Positions 15,603-23,154 of a DNA stretch of 64,000 nt are shown here, in pieces (positions within the stretch are counted from its first letter, which is position 1; the number at the start of each line of letters is the position of its first letter). The notes under the pieces were generated by a model, which was not told where the DNA came from, made no database searches, and was given only the letters and a program-made list of their open reading frames with translations. The DNA comes from G963674505 sp964575975. GTDB taxonomy: Bacteria; Desulfobacterota; Desulfobacteria; Desulfobacterales; SKZT01. The position numbers and the translations under genes were made by a program. Location: NCBI GenBank assembly GCA_964575975.1, contig CAZNTU010000002.1, forward strand, positions 1 through 64,000. Direction: 5' to 3'.

Positions 15603-16976
15603 TTGAAATCCGACGTTCCCCGCATACTTCTCGTCAATCCCTGGATACACGATTTCGCCGCGTACGATTTCTGGGCGCGGCCGTTGGGCCTGTTGTACAT
15701 AGCGGCGATCCTTCGGACGCACGGCGTTGCGGTTTCCTACATCGATTGCCTGGACCGTTTCCATCCCCGGTCCGCACGCGGGAGATCGCGCGACGGTCAA
15801 CGAGATTCGCAACCGACGGGAAAAAACGACGGCCGCGGACCTTACCTGAAAACCCCGGTTCCCAAACCGGCCGGTTTGAAGAAAGTCCCGAGAAACTATT
15901 CGAGATATGGAATACAACCGGAGTGGCTCTTGGAGGACTTGTCCGGAATCGATCCCCCGGACTTGGTCATGGTCACGTCGATGATGACCTACTGGTACGG
16001 AGGCGTTGCGGAAACCATCGAGCATGTCCGCAAGATTTTTCCGAACGTCCCCGTCGTCGCGGGGGGAATTTACGCGACGCTGTGCCCAGGGCACGCGGAG
16101 GCGACTTTGGGGGCGGACAGGGTGGAGACGGGACCGGGCGAGGAAAAGGTCCTGAAGCTGGTTTCCGAATTCACGGGTTTTTCCCCTTCCTTGAAGTTCG
16201 ACCCGTCCGATCTTTCCACGTATCCGTATCCTGCTCTGGATGTGCAAGGGGAAATTCCGTTCGCGCCGCTGATGACGTCGCGAGGATGCCCTTTCGCGTG
16301 CGCCTATTGCGCCGGCAAAATCCTCCAGCCGGATTTCATGAAGCGTCCTCCCGAACAAGTGGTGGAGGAGATCGAGTATTGGCGAAGGAAGTTCGGTGTG
16401 CTCAACTTCGCGTTCTACGACGACGCCCTTCTCGTAGATGCCGAAAGCCACGCCTCCATCATTTTCGAAGGGGTGATAAGAAAAGGGATCGACGCGAGGT
16501 TTCATACGCCCAACGCCTTGCACATACGCGAGATCACGAAGAAACAGGCCGCGCTCATGCGTCGCGCGGGCTTCGAAACCATTCGCCTGGGTTTGGAGAC
16601 GGCGGATTTCGAACGCAGAAAGGAACTGGACCGGAAAGTCACCGAGGAGCAGTTCCGTATCGCGGTCGCGAATTTATTGGAGGCGGGTTTCGAAAGAAAA
16701 CAGATCGGGGCGTACCTCCTGGTGGGACTTCCCGATCAGACGACGGAATCGGCCGAGGCGTCCATAGATGTGGTTAAAAAAGCGGGAATTACGCCGGTGC
16801 CGGCGCATTATACGCCGATTCCAGGCACGCGACTTTGGAAAAAAGCGGTGGAGACTTCGCGATTCGAATTGGAGTCCGATCCGGTTTTCACCAACAATGC
16901 CGTGTTTCCCTGCCGAAGAGAGGAATTTTCTTGGGAGACGCTGAGCCGGTTAAAGTACCTCGCTTCGGAGTCGTAG
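15603..16976 (+). CDS. B12-binding-domain radical SAM protein
   Basis: 457 residues, TTG start 21 bases past the Lrp gene. Residues about 1-200 form a cobalamin-binding-like Rossmann domain (RILLVNPW, ARPLGLLYIAAILRTHG, VVAGGIYATL). The radical SAM cluster motif is CPFACAYC (Cys229, 233, 236), followed by the SAM-binding TIM barrel (FAFYDDALL, FETIRLGLETADFE, GAYLLVGLPDQTTE). Family members methylate or rearrange unactivated carbons; the substrate is not deducible. A basic, low-complexity insertion lies at about residues 55-95. Clustered with mtnA and the AhbB-like gene. Confidence 0.85.
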   Translation: MKSDVPRILLVNPWIHDFAAYDFWARPLGLLYIAAILRTHGVAVSYIDCLDRFHPRSARGRSRDGQRDSQPTGKNDGRGPYLKTPVPKPAGLKKVPRNYSRYGIQPEWLLEDLSGIDPPDLVMVTSMMTYWYGGVAETIEHVRKIFPNVPVVAGGIYATLCPGHAEATLGADRVETGPGEEKVLKLVSEFTGFSPSLKFDPSDLSTYPYPALDVQGEIPFAPLMTSRGCPFACAYCAGKILQPDFMKRPPEQVVEEIEYWRRKFGVLNFAFYDDALLVDAESHASIIFEGVIRKGIDARFHTPNALHIREITKKQAALMRRAGFETIRLGLETADFERRKELDRKVTEEQFRIAVANLLEAGFERKQIGAYLLVGLPDQTTESAEASIDVVKKAGITPVPAHYTPIPGTRLWKKAVETSRFELESDPVFTNNAVFPCRREEFSWETLSRLKYLASES

Positions 16977-17023
16977 CATCGTTTGTCGGAACAGGACGGC
17001 GGCAAGACCGAAAAGTTTCCGCC

Positions 17024-17557
17024 TCAAACCATGCAGCACCTTTTGAATTTCTTCCCCGAACCGCACGGACACGGCGCGTTGCGACCGGCTTTCGCCCTTT
17101 GCGAGTCCGGGGAGGCCCCGGTTCCGAGTCTCTTTTCGGCGACGGCCCTTCGCAGCAGTTTATAGTGTCTCTCCAATCGCTTCACGTATTGTTTGTCCTT
17201 CAGAACATTGGATTCGACGATGTCGAGTATGATTGGCGCGTATTCCGACTGGGGAAAATTCGGATCCAGCAAGGGACCTTTGGACTTGTTCGATTCGGTC
17301 AATCCGGCCTTTCCCGAAAGAGCCGCGTAGTACTCGGCGTTTTCCCAACCGTAGGAGACAGCGGCCAGCATTTTCGCCTCCGATTCGGAAAAAACGAAAA
17401 ACAAGACCCTTCGGCAATCGCACTCCGGATTCTCGCAGTACATCTCCTCCAAATAGTAGGTGTCGGGTGGAAGCTCGGGATCGTTCAGAATCTGGAAAAA
17501 CCTCGTTTCGTTTTCGGCCAGTTCAGGAAAATAAGTCTGAAAAGCGGCATATCGCAT
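17024..17557 (-). CDS. SEC-C motif protein
   Basis: 177 residues from MRYAAFQTYF, chosen over an upstream ATG because AAGGAG lies between them. The C-terminus ends in AGRNAPCPCGSGKKFKRCC, a textbook SEC-C zinc-binding motif as in SecA tails. An additional Cys-rich element (CENPECDCRRVLFF) lies near residue 45. SEC-C modules bind ribosome- or SecB-like partners; the role here is unknown. Convergent with the radical SAM gene. Confidence 0.85.
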   Translation of the reverse strand: MRYAAFQTYFPELAENETRFFQILNDPELPPDTYYLEEMYCENPECDCRRVLFFVFSESEAKMLAAVSYGWENAEYYAALSGKAGLTESNKSKGPLLDPNFPQSEYAPIILDIVESNVLKDKQYVKRLERHYKLLRRAVAEKRLGTGASPDSQRAKAGRNAPCPCGSGKKFKRCCMV

Positions 17558-17683
17558 GCTCGAAAAAACTCCTTGCAAATGAAAAAAGAGGCGTTTGGCC
17601 CCGCATTCCCTTTCGGCGGGCGAAAGAGAAAGTTACTCTAAGAAAGAATCGAATAATATCACGTATCGGGCGCGGTGCAAACC

Positions 17684-17893
17684 TTAAAACATTCGGTAGA
17701 AGAATCCGGTCATATAAAGATATATGAGAAATACGATCGACGCTCCCAAAATCGCGCCGAGCAATTGTTTGATCCAATAGCCAACGACCGTGCAAACGAT
17801 GCCGAAAATGGCGAAGATCGTCTGCACCTGCGACGTAGCCTGAACATTGGCAAACGAAATGTTTTTAAACAACATTAATGCGTATTCCACCAT
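17684..17893 (-). CDS. Small membrane protein, unknown
   Basis: 69 residues with two predicted membrane helices (about 25-45 and 45-63), ending MTGFFYRMF. The start is uncertain: MVEYALMLF has only an A/G-rich site, and MLFKNISF six codons later has GGTGGA upstream. I recognise no family. It stands between the SEC-C gene and the candidate lipoprotein on the same strand. Confidence 0.5.
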   Translation of the reverse strand: MVEYALMLFKNISFANVQATSQVQTIFAIFGIVCTVVGYWIKQLLGAILGASIVFLIYLYMTGFFYRMF

Positions 17894-18391
17894 TTTCCAA
17901 TTTTCCCCCTAAAACTTTAAATTCCCATAAAACCCTAAAATCGACATCACATCGGCATTTTCGTCTTCTTTTCCGAGAATACGATTCCAGATCGGCAAAA
18001 TCGTATCCGTCCCGGTTGCGGGATGGTGAAAACGCGCCCCTGCATGTCGTCCGATATAAAACAATGAAATCGTCGCCCGCTTTTCGAGAAAAGAAGGGCA
18101 AACGGGGATGTCGTCGAAAATCGGCGGATTAATTTTAATTCGAAAAGGAAGGGGTTGAAATGAACGGTAAAAATAGGGCGAAATACTGTTCGCTTAGTAT
18201 TCACAAATACATAAGTTTCGCTGTTCGCGTCAACAGAAAATTTGCTGGCTGTGCGGTTGGATTTCCGAAATTCCGTCCTATCCATCCTGGCTTGACCAAA
18301 ATTCTCGATCGATTGACGAAATCCACAAGCCCCGATATAAACAAACGCAACTATGTATAGACCGATAGACGAACACCGAAGGATAAAGCCC
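17894..18391. other. A+T-rich gap with only uncertain ORFs
   Basis: About 500 bases without a confidently called gene. A minus-strand lipoprotein-like ORF (17947-18393, listed separately) and a plus-strand 66-codon ORF (18160-18360) that has an AAGGAAGGGG site but no recognisable product overlap each other; at most one is likely real. Confidence 0.4.
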
Positions 18392-18393
18392 AT
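17947..18393 (-). CDS. Candidate small lipoprotein (uncertain)
   Basis: 148 codons from an ATG at 18393 with AGAGGGG four bases upstream. The N-terminus reads like a lipoprotein signal: MGFILRCSS, a hydrophobic run, then the lipobox VYIGAC. No domain is recognisable further on, and the composition is A+T-rich with a basic C-terminus. Its start codon sits in the same CCATGG as the plus-strand methylase start, so two divergent genes would begin back to back without space for promoters; this argues against it. Kept only as a possibility. Confidence 0.3.
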   Translation of the reverse strand: MGFILRCSSIGLYIVAFVYIGACGFRQSIENFGQARMDRTEFRKSNRTASKFSVDANSETYVFVNTKRTVFRPIFTVHFNPFLFELKLIRRFSTTSPFALLFSKSGRRFHCFISDDMQGRVFTIPQPGRIRFCRSGIVFSEKKTKMPM

Positions 18394-19015
18394 GGACCCC
18401 TCTAAAGATTTCAAAGACGCGATAAAAGGCAAGTTCGCGACTATTCTGGCGGATCCGCCGTGGCGCTTCGCCAACAGGACCGGGAAGGTCGCGCCGGAGC
18501 ACAAACGTCTGAATCGCTATGCTACGCTTACGCTCGAACAGATAAGGCGGTTGCCTGTGAAAGACGCGGCAACCGACAAATGCCACTTGTATCTATGGAC
18601 CCCGAACGCTCTTCTGACGGAAGCCCTGTCGGTAATGAAAGCATGGGGATTCGACTACAAGACCAACCTGATATGGCACAAGATCAGAAAGGACGGAGGT
18701 CCGGACGGTCGAGGAGTCGGGTTTTATTTTCGGAATACCACCGAGATGATATTGTTCGGGGTCGGGGGAAAGATGCGGACACTCTCTCCCGGAAGGTCAC
18801 AGGTCAATATCATCAAGACGAGAAAACGCGAACATTCCAGAAAGCCGGACGAGTTGTACCAAATCGTGGAAGCGTGCAGTCCGGGCCCCTACCTTGAACT
18901 GTTCGCCAGAGGCGGACGAAAGGGCTGGACCTGTTGGGGACAACAAGCGGAAATCTACGAGCCCGACTGGCCCACCTATTCGTACAACAGCGCATCCGAG
19001 AACGTCCGGTCTTGA
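18392..19015 (+). CDS. MT-A70 family DNA N6-adenine methyltransferase
   Basis: 207 residues from MDPSKDFKDA (AAGG nine bases upstream); an ATG 13 codons earlier has no site. The catalytic motif is ADPPWRF, and the family motifs ATLTLEQIRRLPV, LYLWTPNALLTEAL, NLIWHKIRKDG and the SAM-binding YLELFARGGRKGWTCWG are all in place. It should methylate adenine N6 in DNA. No restriction enzyme is nearby, so it is a solitary methylase, of the kind found in phages, mobile islands and as regulatory enzymes. Flanking A+T-rich DNA may hint at acquisition. Confidence 0.88.
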   Translation: MDPSKDFKDAIKGKFATILADPPWRFANRTGKVAPEHKRLNRYATLTLEQIRRLPVKDAATDKCHLYLWTPNALLTEALSVMKAWGFDYKTNLIWHKIRKDGGPDGRGVGFYFRNTTEMILFGVGGKMRTLSPGRSQVNIIKTRKREHSRKPDELYQIVEACSPGPYLELFARGGRKGWTCWGQQAEIYEPDWPTYSYNSASENVRS

Positions 19016-19040
19016 AAGCCCTCGAAAAAACAAGTCCATC

Positions 19041-19718
19041 TTACCTTTTCCATTGTTCGACGTCGATAAGTCCTATTCTCGCGGCGTATTTAACCAGTTC
19101 GTGGCTGCTGTGAACCTCCAGCTTCCGCATGATGTTGCAACGATGGTTCTCCACGGTTTTGGGGCTGATGCAGAGCGCGTCCGCAATGGCCTTTGCCCTG
19201 TTTCCCTCGGCCAGGAGCACCATGATTTCCTTTTCCCTTGGGGTGAGCGCTTCGTATGCGGCGTCGGAGATCACCACCCGCCTTTCCGATTGCTTCATAA
19301 GTTTTTCGACCACCTGCCTGGAAATGGCGGCGTCCATGAAATAGTCTCCCTTCAAAACCGCGTCCATCGCTTTCAACAGGTGGTCCGAAGCCGCATCTTT
19401 TACGACGTATCCTGTCGCTCCCGCCTTGAAAGCGTCGATTACGTTGTCGATCAAGGAATGCATGGTGAGCATGACGACAATCGTTTCGGGAACTGCGCTC
19501 TTTATTTCCCGAACGACATCGAAGCCGTTTTTGTCGGGCAGGGAAAGGTCCATCAGGACAAGCGTAGGCCTCAATTTTTTCGTTTTTTGAAGCGCTTCGC
19601 CCCCCTTGTCGGCCTCTCCGACGACTTCGTATCTTTTTTCGGGTTTGATCAAGGCTTTGACGCCCTCTCTGAAAAGTGGATGGTCGTCCACGATGAGGAC
19701 AGTCGTCGTCTGATTCAT
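19041..19718 (-). CDS. NarL/FixJ-family response regulator
   Basis: 225 residues: an N-terminal receiver (LIVDDHPLFREG with the acidic pair, phospho-acceptor Asp in LVLMDLSLPDKNG, Thr in MLTMHS, Lys in GYVVKDAAS) and a C-terminal LuxR-type helix-turn-helix (LTPREKEIMVLLAEGNRAKAIA, SPKTVENHRCNIMRKL). A cytosolic transcription factor activated by phosphorylation. No histidine kinase is adjacent, so it is an orphan regulator in this window; targets unknown. Confidence 0.93.
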   Translation of the reverse strand: MNQTTTVLIVDDHPLFREGVKALIKPEKRYEVVGEADKGGEALQKTKKLRPTLVLMDLSLPDKNGFDVVREIKSAVPETIVVMLTMHSLIDNVIDAFKAGATGYVVKDAASDHLLKAMDAVLKGDYFMDAAISRQVVEKLMKQSERRVVISDAAYEALTPREKEIMVLLAEGNRAKAIADALCISPKTVENHRCNIMRKLEVHSSHELVKYAARIGLIDVEQWKR

Positions 19719-20249
19719 CGATATTCTCCTCGCGGGGCGCGTTTATGCCCCCGTCCCGGCTTTATGCTCGGATTTTCCACTGCGATAAACACATTATACG
19801 CGATACCTTACGATTTTCTTATCGGACAATCCCCTTGTCCGTCAGGCGATTTTGGTTATCCCTGGTTTCGAGAACTTCATCCCGAATTGCCGTTTCGGAC
19901 GATCAACGAACATTTCAAGGGGATATTCGAGCGGGGTATTCGGCTGGTTTCCGAAGGATCGAAGAGATCTGAAAACTTCAATAGGATCTCGTCTTTAGCA
20001 AGAGGATTCTTCAACTCAGCGACCTCTTTTGCTTCAGCGGGCTGCCGCCAATAAAATCTATCAAAAGAATCGAAGTCTTTGTAAATTGCCGTAAATTGTT
20101 TTTTTTTAACATCGCGATTATTTGTTTTTTTATAGGATATTCTAATGAAAAAGGCAAGCCGTTTCAAATCGATGTGGATCGAATCGGGCAGGAAACCCTT
20201 GTTTTCAAGCTTCCTCCAATGTTGTCGGCAAAACGAAGCGACCTGGAAT
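19719..20249. other. Non-coding gap
   Basis: 531 bases between two minus-strand genes. A 139-codon minus-strand ORF overlaps its right end and the CBS gene in another frame but has no ribosome site and no recognisable motif. I see no repeat or RNA gene. Confidence 0.45.
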
Positions 20250-20801
20250 TTAGAACTCGCATGCGGCGATCGCGTTGGATACCTCATCGAAAACATCCGT
20301 CAACTTCAGTATGCCCACGATTTCCTTTCCGTCGGCGACCAGCAGGCTTCCGTGAAAACCCATCACCAATTGATGAATGGCTTGGTCCAATGTCGCGTCC
20401 AATTTGATGAATTCGCCCTCCTCGGGTTTGACCATGAAGCTTTCCACCTTTCTGGAGGCGGCTTTCTGGCAAATATGCTCCATGGGTCCCTCCCAAAGCC
20501 TCAATTGTTCCAGCATGGTTTTTTGGAACTTGAGCGAAAACCCCAGGTGATACGAATGCTTTTGGGGGAGCATCTGATCGTATTTGGGTTCCAGTGCCCG
20601 TAAAAGGCATATCATATCGACTTTGCCCACGACGCGATGCTTATCGTCCAAAATCAATACGGTTTGGTCGGGGTACTTTGTTCCGGATTCGTTTTGCGAA
20701 TTTTTCAATACAGCCGCCGCTTCCCCTAGGCTGGCGTCCTTCGATACCGTTGCGCACCTGGAAAGAGGCGTCATGAGATCTTCAACCGGTTTTGTTTTCA
20801 T
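20250..20801 (-). CDS. CBS-domain pair protein
   Basis: 183 residues consisting of two CBS modules: KPVEDLMTPLSRCATVSKDASLGEAA near the start, and FMVKPEEGEFIKLDATLDQAIHQLV from about residue 115, separated by an insertion with IICLLRALEPKYDQML-like sequence. Such stand-alone CBS pairs bind AMP, ATP or SAM and act as energy sensors or regulators. No catalytic domain is attached and no operon partner is seen. The internal insertion (about 60-110) is longer than usual for a minimal CBS pair. Confidence 0.82.
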   Translation of the reverse strand: MKTKPVEDLMTPLSRCATVSKDASLGEAAAVLKNSQNESGTKYPDQTVLILDDKHRVVGKVDMICLLRALEPKYDQMLPQKHSYHLGFSLKFQKTMLEQLRLWEGPMEHICQKAASRKVESFMVKPEEGEFIKLDATLDQAIHQLVMGFHGSLLVADGKEIVGILKLTDVFDEVSNAIAACEF

Positions 20802-21526
20802 AGCAAGTCTCCTTCGCCAAAAGAATTGTTGATATTAGGCGCAAGTTTCAGGATTTAGCTTTCAGGTATAGGAAGACGCCGGAAGCCTGAAACCTGACGC
20901 CTGAAAGCTTCCGGTAACATAAGTCGCATCCCCCGAAATCAAAGGAGACGCCAAAGGGAATCCTCGGATTCCTTTCCAGCGCGACCCGAAGGCGCTGACC
21001 ACGGGATCGTCAACGAAAACTACCGGCATGCGGCCGGAGGAAGCCAGGATTTCCGTCTGACGCCGGGCGGCGAACGCCAAAGTTCCCACGACGACGCCCC
21101 GCAAGTCTCCCTTATAATCCGTCAGGCATTCGGCGTTGTTTTCCCTGGAGGAGGCAATTCGCCCGAACAGCCCGGGAAAAAATCCTGTCGCCAAGCGGGA
21201 GGATTTCCCGAATAGTGCCATTTATCCGAAAAAAATCCGGTATTTTCGTTCCATAATTTACCGACAAACACGTATTGTTTCCGCCGCGTCCATTTTGTAA
21301 AACAGGAATTACGATTAAAATAGTTGTCTCGAGCGGGAACGCAATGCAATCGAAGAACTTATTATCGGGCATTTAGACGCCGGCTCGTTTTATTGGGGCA
21401 GCAAAACGAGCCGGTTGTCTTTGTTCTTTTTTCGCTTATGGAAAGACATGTCCGAAAAGACGCTTTTTTCGAAATGTGCGCTGTTTTAGGAGAAAAGAAA
21501 GGGGCTACGCATTCGGAGGTTTTTCA
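20802..21526. other. Long gap with palindromic heptamer repeat
   Basis: 725 bases between the CBS gene and the PilZ gene. Apart from the repeat at 20857-20914 I see no RNA gene. A minus-strand 119-codon ORF (20862-21221) begins with no clear ribosome site and ends inside the repeat; it could be a gene remnant but matches nothing I know. Confidence 0.4.
20857..20914. repeat. Palindromic heptamer repeat
   Basis: Three tandem NNCCTGA heptamers (20884-20904) lie inside two nested inverted repeats: AGCTTTCAGG (20857-20866) with CCTGAAAGCT (20900-20909), and CCGGAAGC (20879-20886) with GCTTCCGG (20907-20914). One further TTTCAGG copy lies just outside the left end. The pattern resembles dispersed heptameric minisatellites rather than a terminator. 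Confidence 0.6.
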
Positions 21527-22033
21527 ATGTTGTTTCGACCCAGAAGGGCTTTTCGTCGCTCCATGCATGAAACGCCCGTCCGATGCGAAAGAATCGAGGA
21601 AGAACGATTTTTCGAATCGAAGATTGTAAATTTCAGCCAAGGAGGGATCTGCATATTGTCGCATCGACATTTGGACATCAACGAGCTGGTTAATGTCAAG
21701 ATGGTAGATCATACTCCCGGCGTCGGCGGCCCCGAGCAATTTTATTCTTTTCTCGGGGAAATCAGATGGTGCAGACCGATATGGGCCAAATACAATTCCC
21801 AGTATGGCGCGGGAGTCCAGATAATGACAAAAAGCCGGGAAGTTCCGAACAGGCATTTAGGGCAGGCAAGATATTCATGCAATCTTTGCGGAGATTTCGC
21901 TCTTACTCGACACGTAACGCAAGTTCTCGACCACGTATATCTTTGCCCTTACTGCTATCGGCATTTCGCCGCGCTCCCCCGCGGAACGCTCAAGCACTCG
22001 ATAGAAAGATTTCTGTCGGGAAACGTGCTTTAA
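21527..22033 (+). CDS. PilZ-domain protein with C-terminal zinc-ribbon-like cysteines
   Basis: 168 residues from MLFRPRRAFR behind a CGGAGG site. The PilZ part has an RxxxR-like N-terminus (RPRRAFRRSMHETPVRC), then FFESKIVNFSQGGICILS, fitting the D/N-x-S-x-x-G second motif, and a typical GEIRWCRPI strand. Known: such domains bind cyclic di-GMP. The unusual part is the C-terminal 50 residues with CNLCGDF and CPYCYRHF, two CxxC knuckles that should bind zinc. Probable c-di-GMP effector; the partner is unknown. Monocistronic. Confidence 0.8.
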   Translation: MLFRPRRAFRRSMHETPVRCERIEEERFFESKIVNFSQGGICILSHRHLDINELVNVKMVDHTPGVGGPEQFYSFLGEIRWCRPIWAKYNSQYGAGVQIMTKSREVPNRHLGQARYSCNLCGDFALTRHVTQVLDHVYLCPYCYRHFAALPRGTLKHSIERFLSGNVL

Positions 22034-22526
22034 GTCGCATTTGGCTTTCAAGCATGGGAATATGGCATAATTTTCGATCGTTTTTTTGTCGAAATAAAAC
22101 CGGTTTCCAACGCTAAGCCAAACCGCGCCGAAATCCCGCTATATCCTTATTCTTACCTTTATGGGGAATGCTAATCCCCGTCTTCTTACTTAACAATAGA
22201 TAGTCCGCATACTATCTTTTTTCCTGTCAAAACAGGTTTAGCCTCCATTGAGAATGTTCTTGCGAGATATTTACATTGAATGAGAAAGGGAAAGAGGCGC
22301 TAAAATAGGAACGTGGAGCGAAATAAATCTTCCGTTCCGCTTGCTTTCGAAACCTTGTCCGTACCGGATCGAGGAGTACCGGAAACGCTTGCGAGACCCG
22401 CTTCGATGCGAGTCGAATCGAACCGATATCCCGCGCGGTCCGGGCAGATTAATTTCGCTTCACGTTCCTCGAAACGAAAGCCTCGTTCGTTAAATGTTGT
22501 ACCTGTTAAAAGAAAGGGGCGAAAAA
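22034..22526. other. Gap with two small hairpins
   Basis: 493 bases between the PilZ gene and the 59-residue ORF. It contains the hairpins listed at 22162-22222. The rest is A+T-rich with no gene that I can support. Confidence 0.45.
22162..22222 (+). terminator. Two tandem hairpins, weak terminator
   Basis: The first hairpin is GGGGA-ATGCTAA-TCCCC; the second, at 22198-22217, is AGATAGT-CCGCAT-ACTATCT and is followed by five T residues. They lie about 130-190 bases after the PilZ stop, so they may end that transcript. Confidence 0.45.
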
Positions 22527-22706
22527 ATGAAACAAATCAACAAAAAATTCCACGAGGTCATTATCAACGACGATCCCGAAAAAAAACGTAGAGTGGCCAT
22601 GGAACACAACGGCCAGTTCTATGTGATGGTCATAGAGGAAAGAAGCCACGGGTCCGAATCTTACGACAAGGATCAACTCAAGTTCGTCGAGAACGACGAG
22701 GAATAG
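22527..22706 (+). CDS. Small hypothetical protein
   Basis: 59 residues from MKQINKKFHEV with AAAGGGG upstream; an ATG eleven codons earlier lacks a site. The sequence is acidic at the C-terminus (DKDQLKFVENDEE) and has one predicted beta-hairpin (RRVAMEHNGQFYVMVIEE). No family recognised. It precedes a bidirectional terminator at 22924, so it does not belong to the kamA operon. Confidence 0.5.
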   Translation: MKQINKKFHEVIINDDPEKKRRVAMEHNGQFYVMVIEERSHGSESYDKDQLKFVENDEE

Positions 22707-22923
22707 AATCGCTCCCGTCGGCGCCGAATTAAACCCGTAAGTCCACGGTTTCTTCTCGGGCAGAAAGGATTGCCGCCGACAAAATCGAGGCGATCCTTCT
22801 CTCGGGAACGAAAAAAGAATTTCAAGTTCCGCTTTGCAGCCCTATCGTTATGCGTCGCGAAACGAAGTCGGTTCCACAATCCCATCAAACAGGCGCGCAC
22901 CAAAGGAGCGCTAAAAAAAACGG

Positions 22924-22972
22924 AAGCCGCAATTCCGCTTCTTTCGGAAATTGGAACTGCGGTTTCGTTTTT
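22924..22972. terminator. Rho-independent terminator, probably bidirectional
   Basis: A 14-bp stem with two mismatches pairs 22923-22936 with 22953-22966; it is followed by GTTTTTTC on the plus strand and preceded by eight A residues, which give a U-tract on the minus strand. It isolates the kamA promoter from upstream transcription. Confidence 0.7.
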
Positions 22973-23065
22973 CGCCCTGTTTTACAAGGATCCCATCGAG
23001 GCGATCGGCGTGTAGGACTGCCAAAAGGCTTTCACAGAAGCTTAATTGCTCCGTCCATGGGCTAC

Positions 23066-23081
23066 TGGCACGCACATTGCT
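23066..23081 (+). promoter_or_regulatory. Sigma-54 promoter of the kamA operon
   Basis: TGGCACGCACATTGCT fits the -24/-12 consensus TGGCACG-N4-TTGCW at every position, including the GG and GC with 10-base spacing. It lies 74 bases before the kamA ATG, downstream of a terminator. Transcription should need RpoN and an enhancer-binding activator; none is encoded in the window. Confidence 0.8.
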
Positions 23082-23154
23082 ATAACACCATCCCAAATTA
23101 TTCGTTTAAACTTTTAACCTCAACCGATTTTCGGAGGTTCGAAAACAAGATCAA

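Larger units (their letters stand above)
22707..23154. other. Gap carrying terminator and sigma-54 promoter
   Basis: 448 bases between the small ORF and kamA. It contains a bidirectional-type terminator (22924-22972) and a sigma-54 promoter (23066-23081). ORFs in this stretch read through the hairpin and are not credible. Confidence 0.6.

Noticed and set aside
18160..18360. A 66-codon plus-strand ORF with an AAGGAAGGGG site
   Set aside because: Good ribosome site but no recognisable product, and it overlaps the lipoprotein-like ORF in A+T-rich DNA; left unannotated.
20857..20914. A CRISPR-like array
   Set aside because: Units are only seven bases with no spacers; this is a minisatellite-type palindrome.
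20862..21221. A 119-codon minus-strand ORF
   Set aside because: It ends inside the heptamer repeat, has no ribosome site and matches no family; at best a gene remnant.
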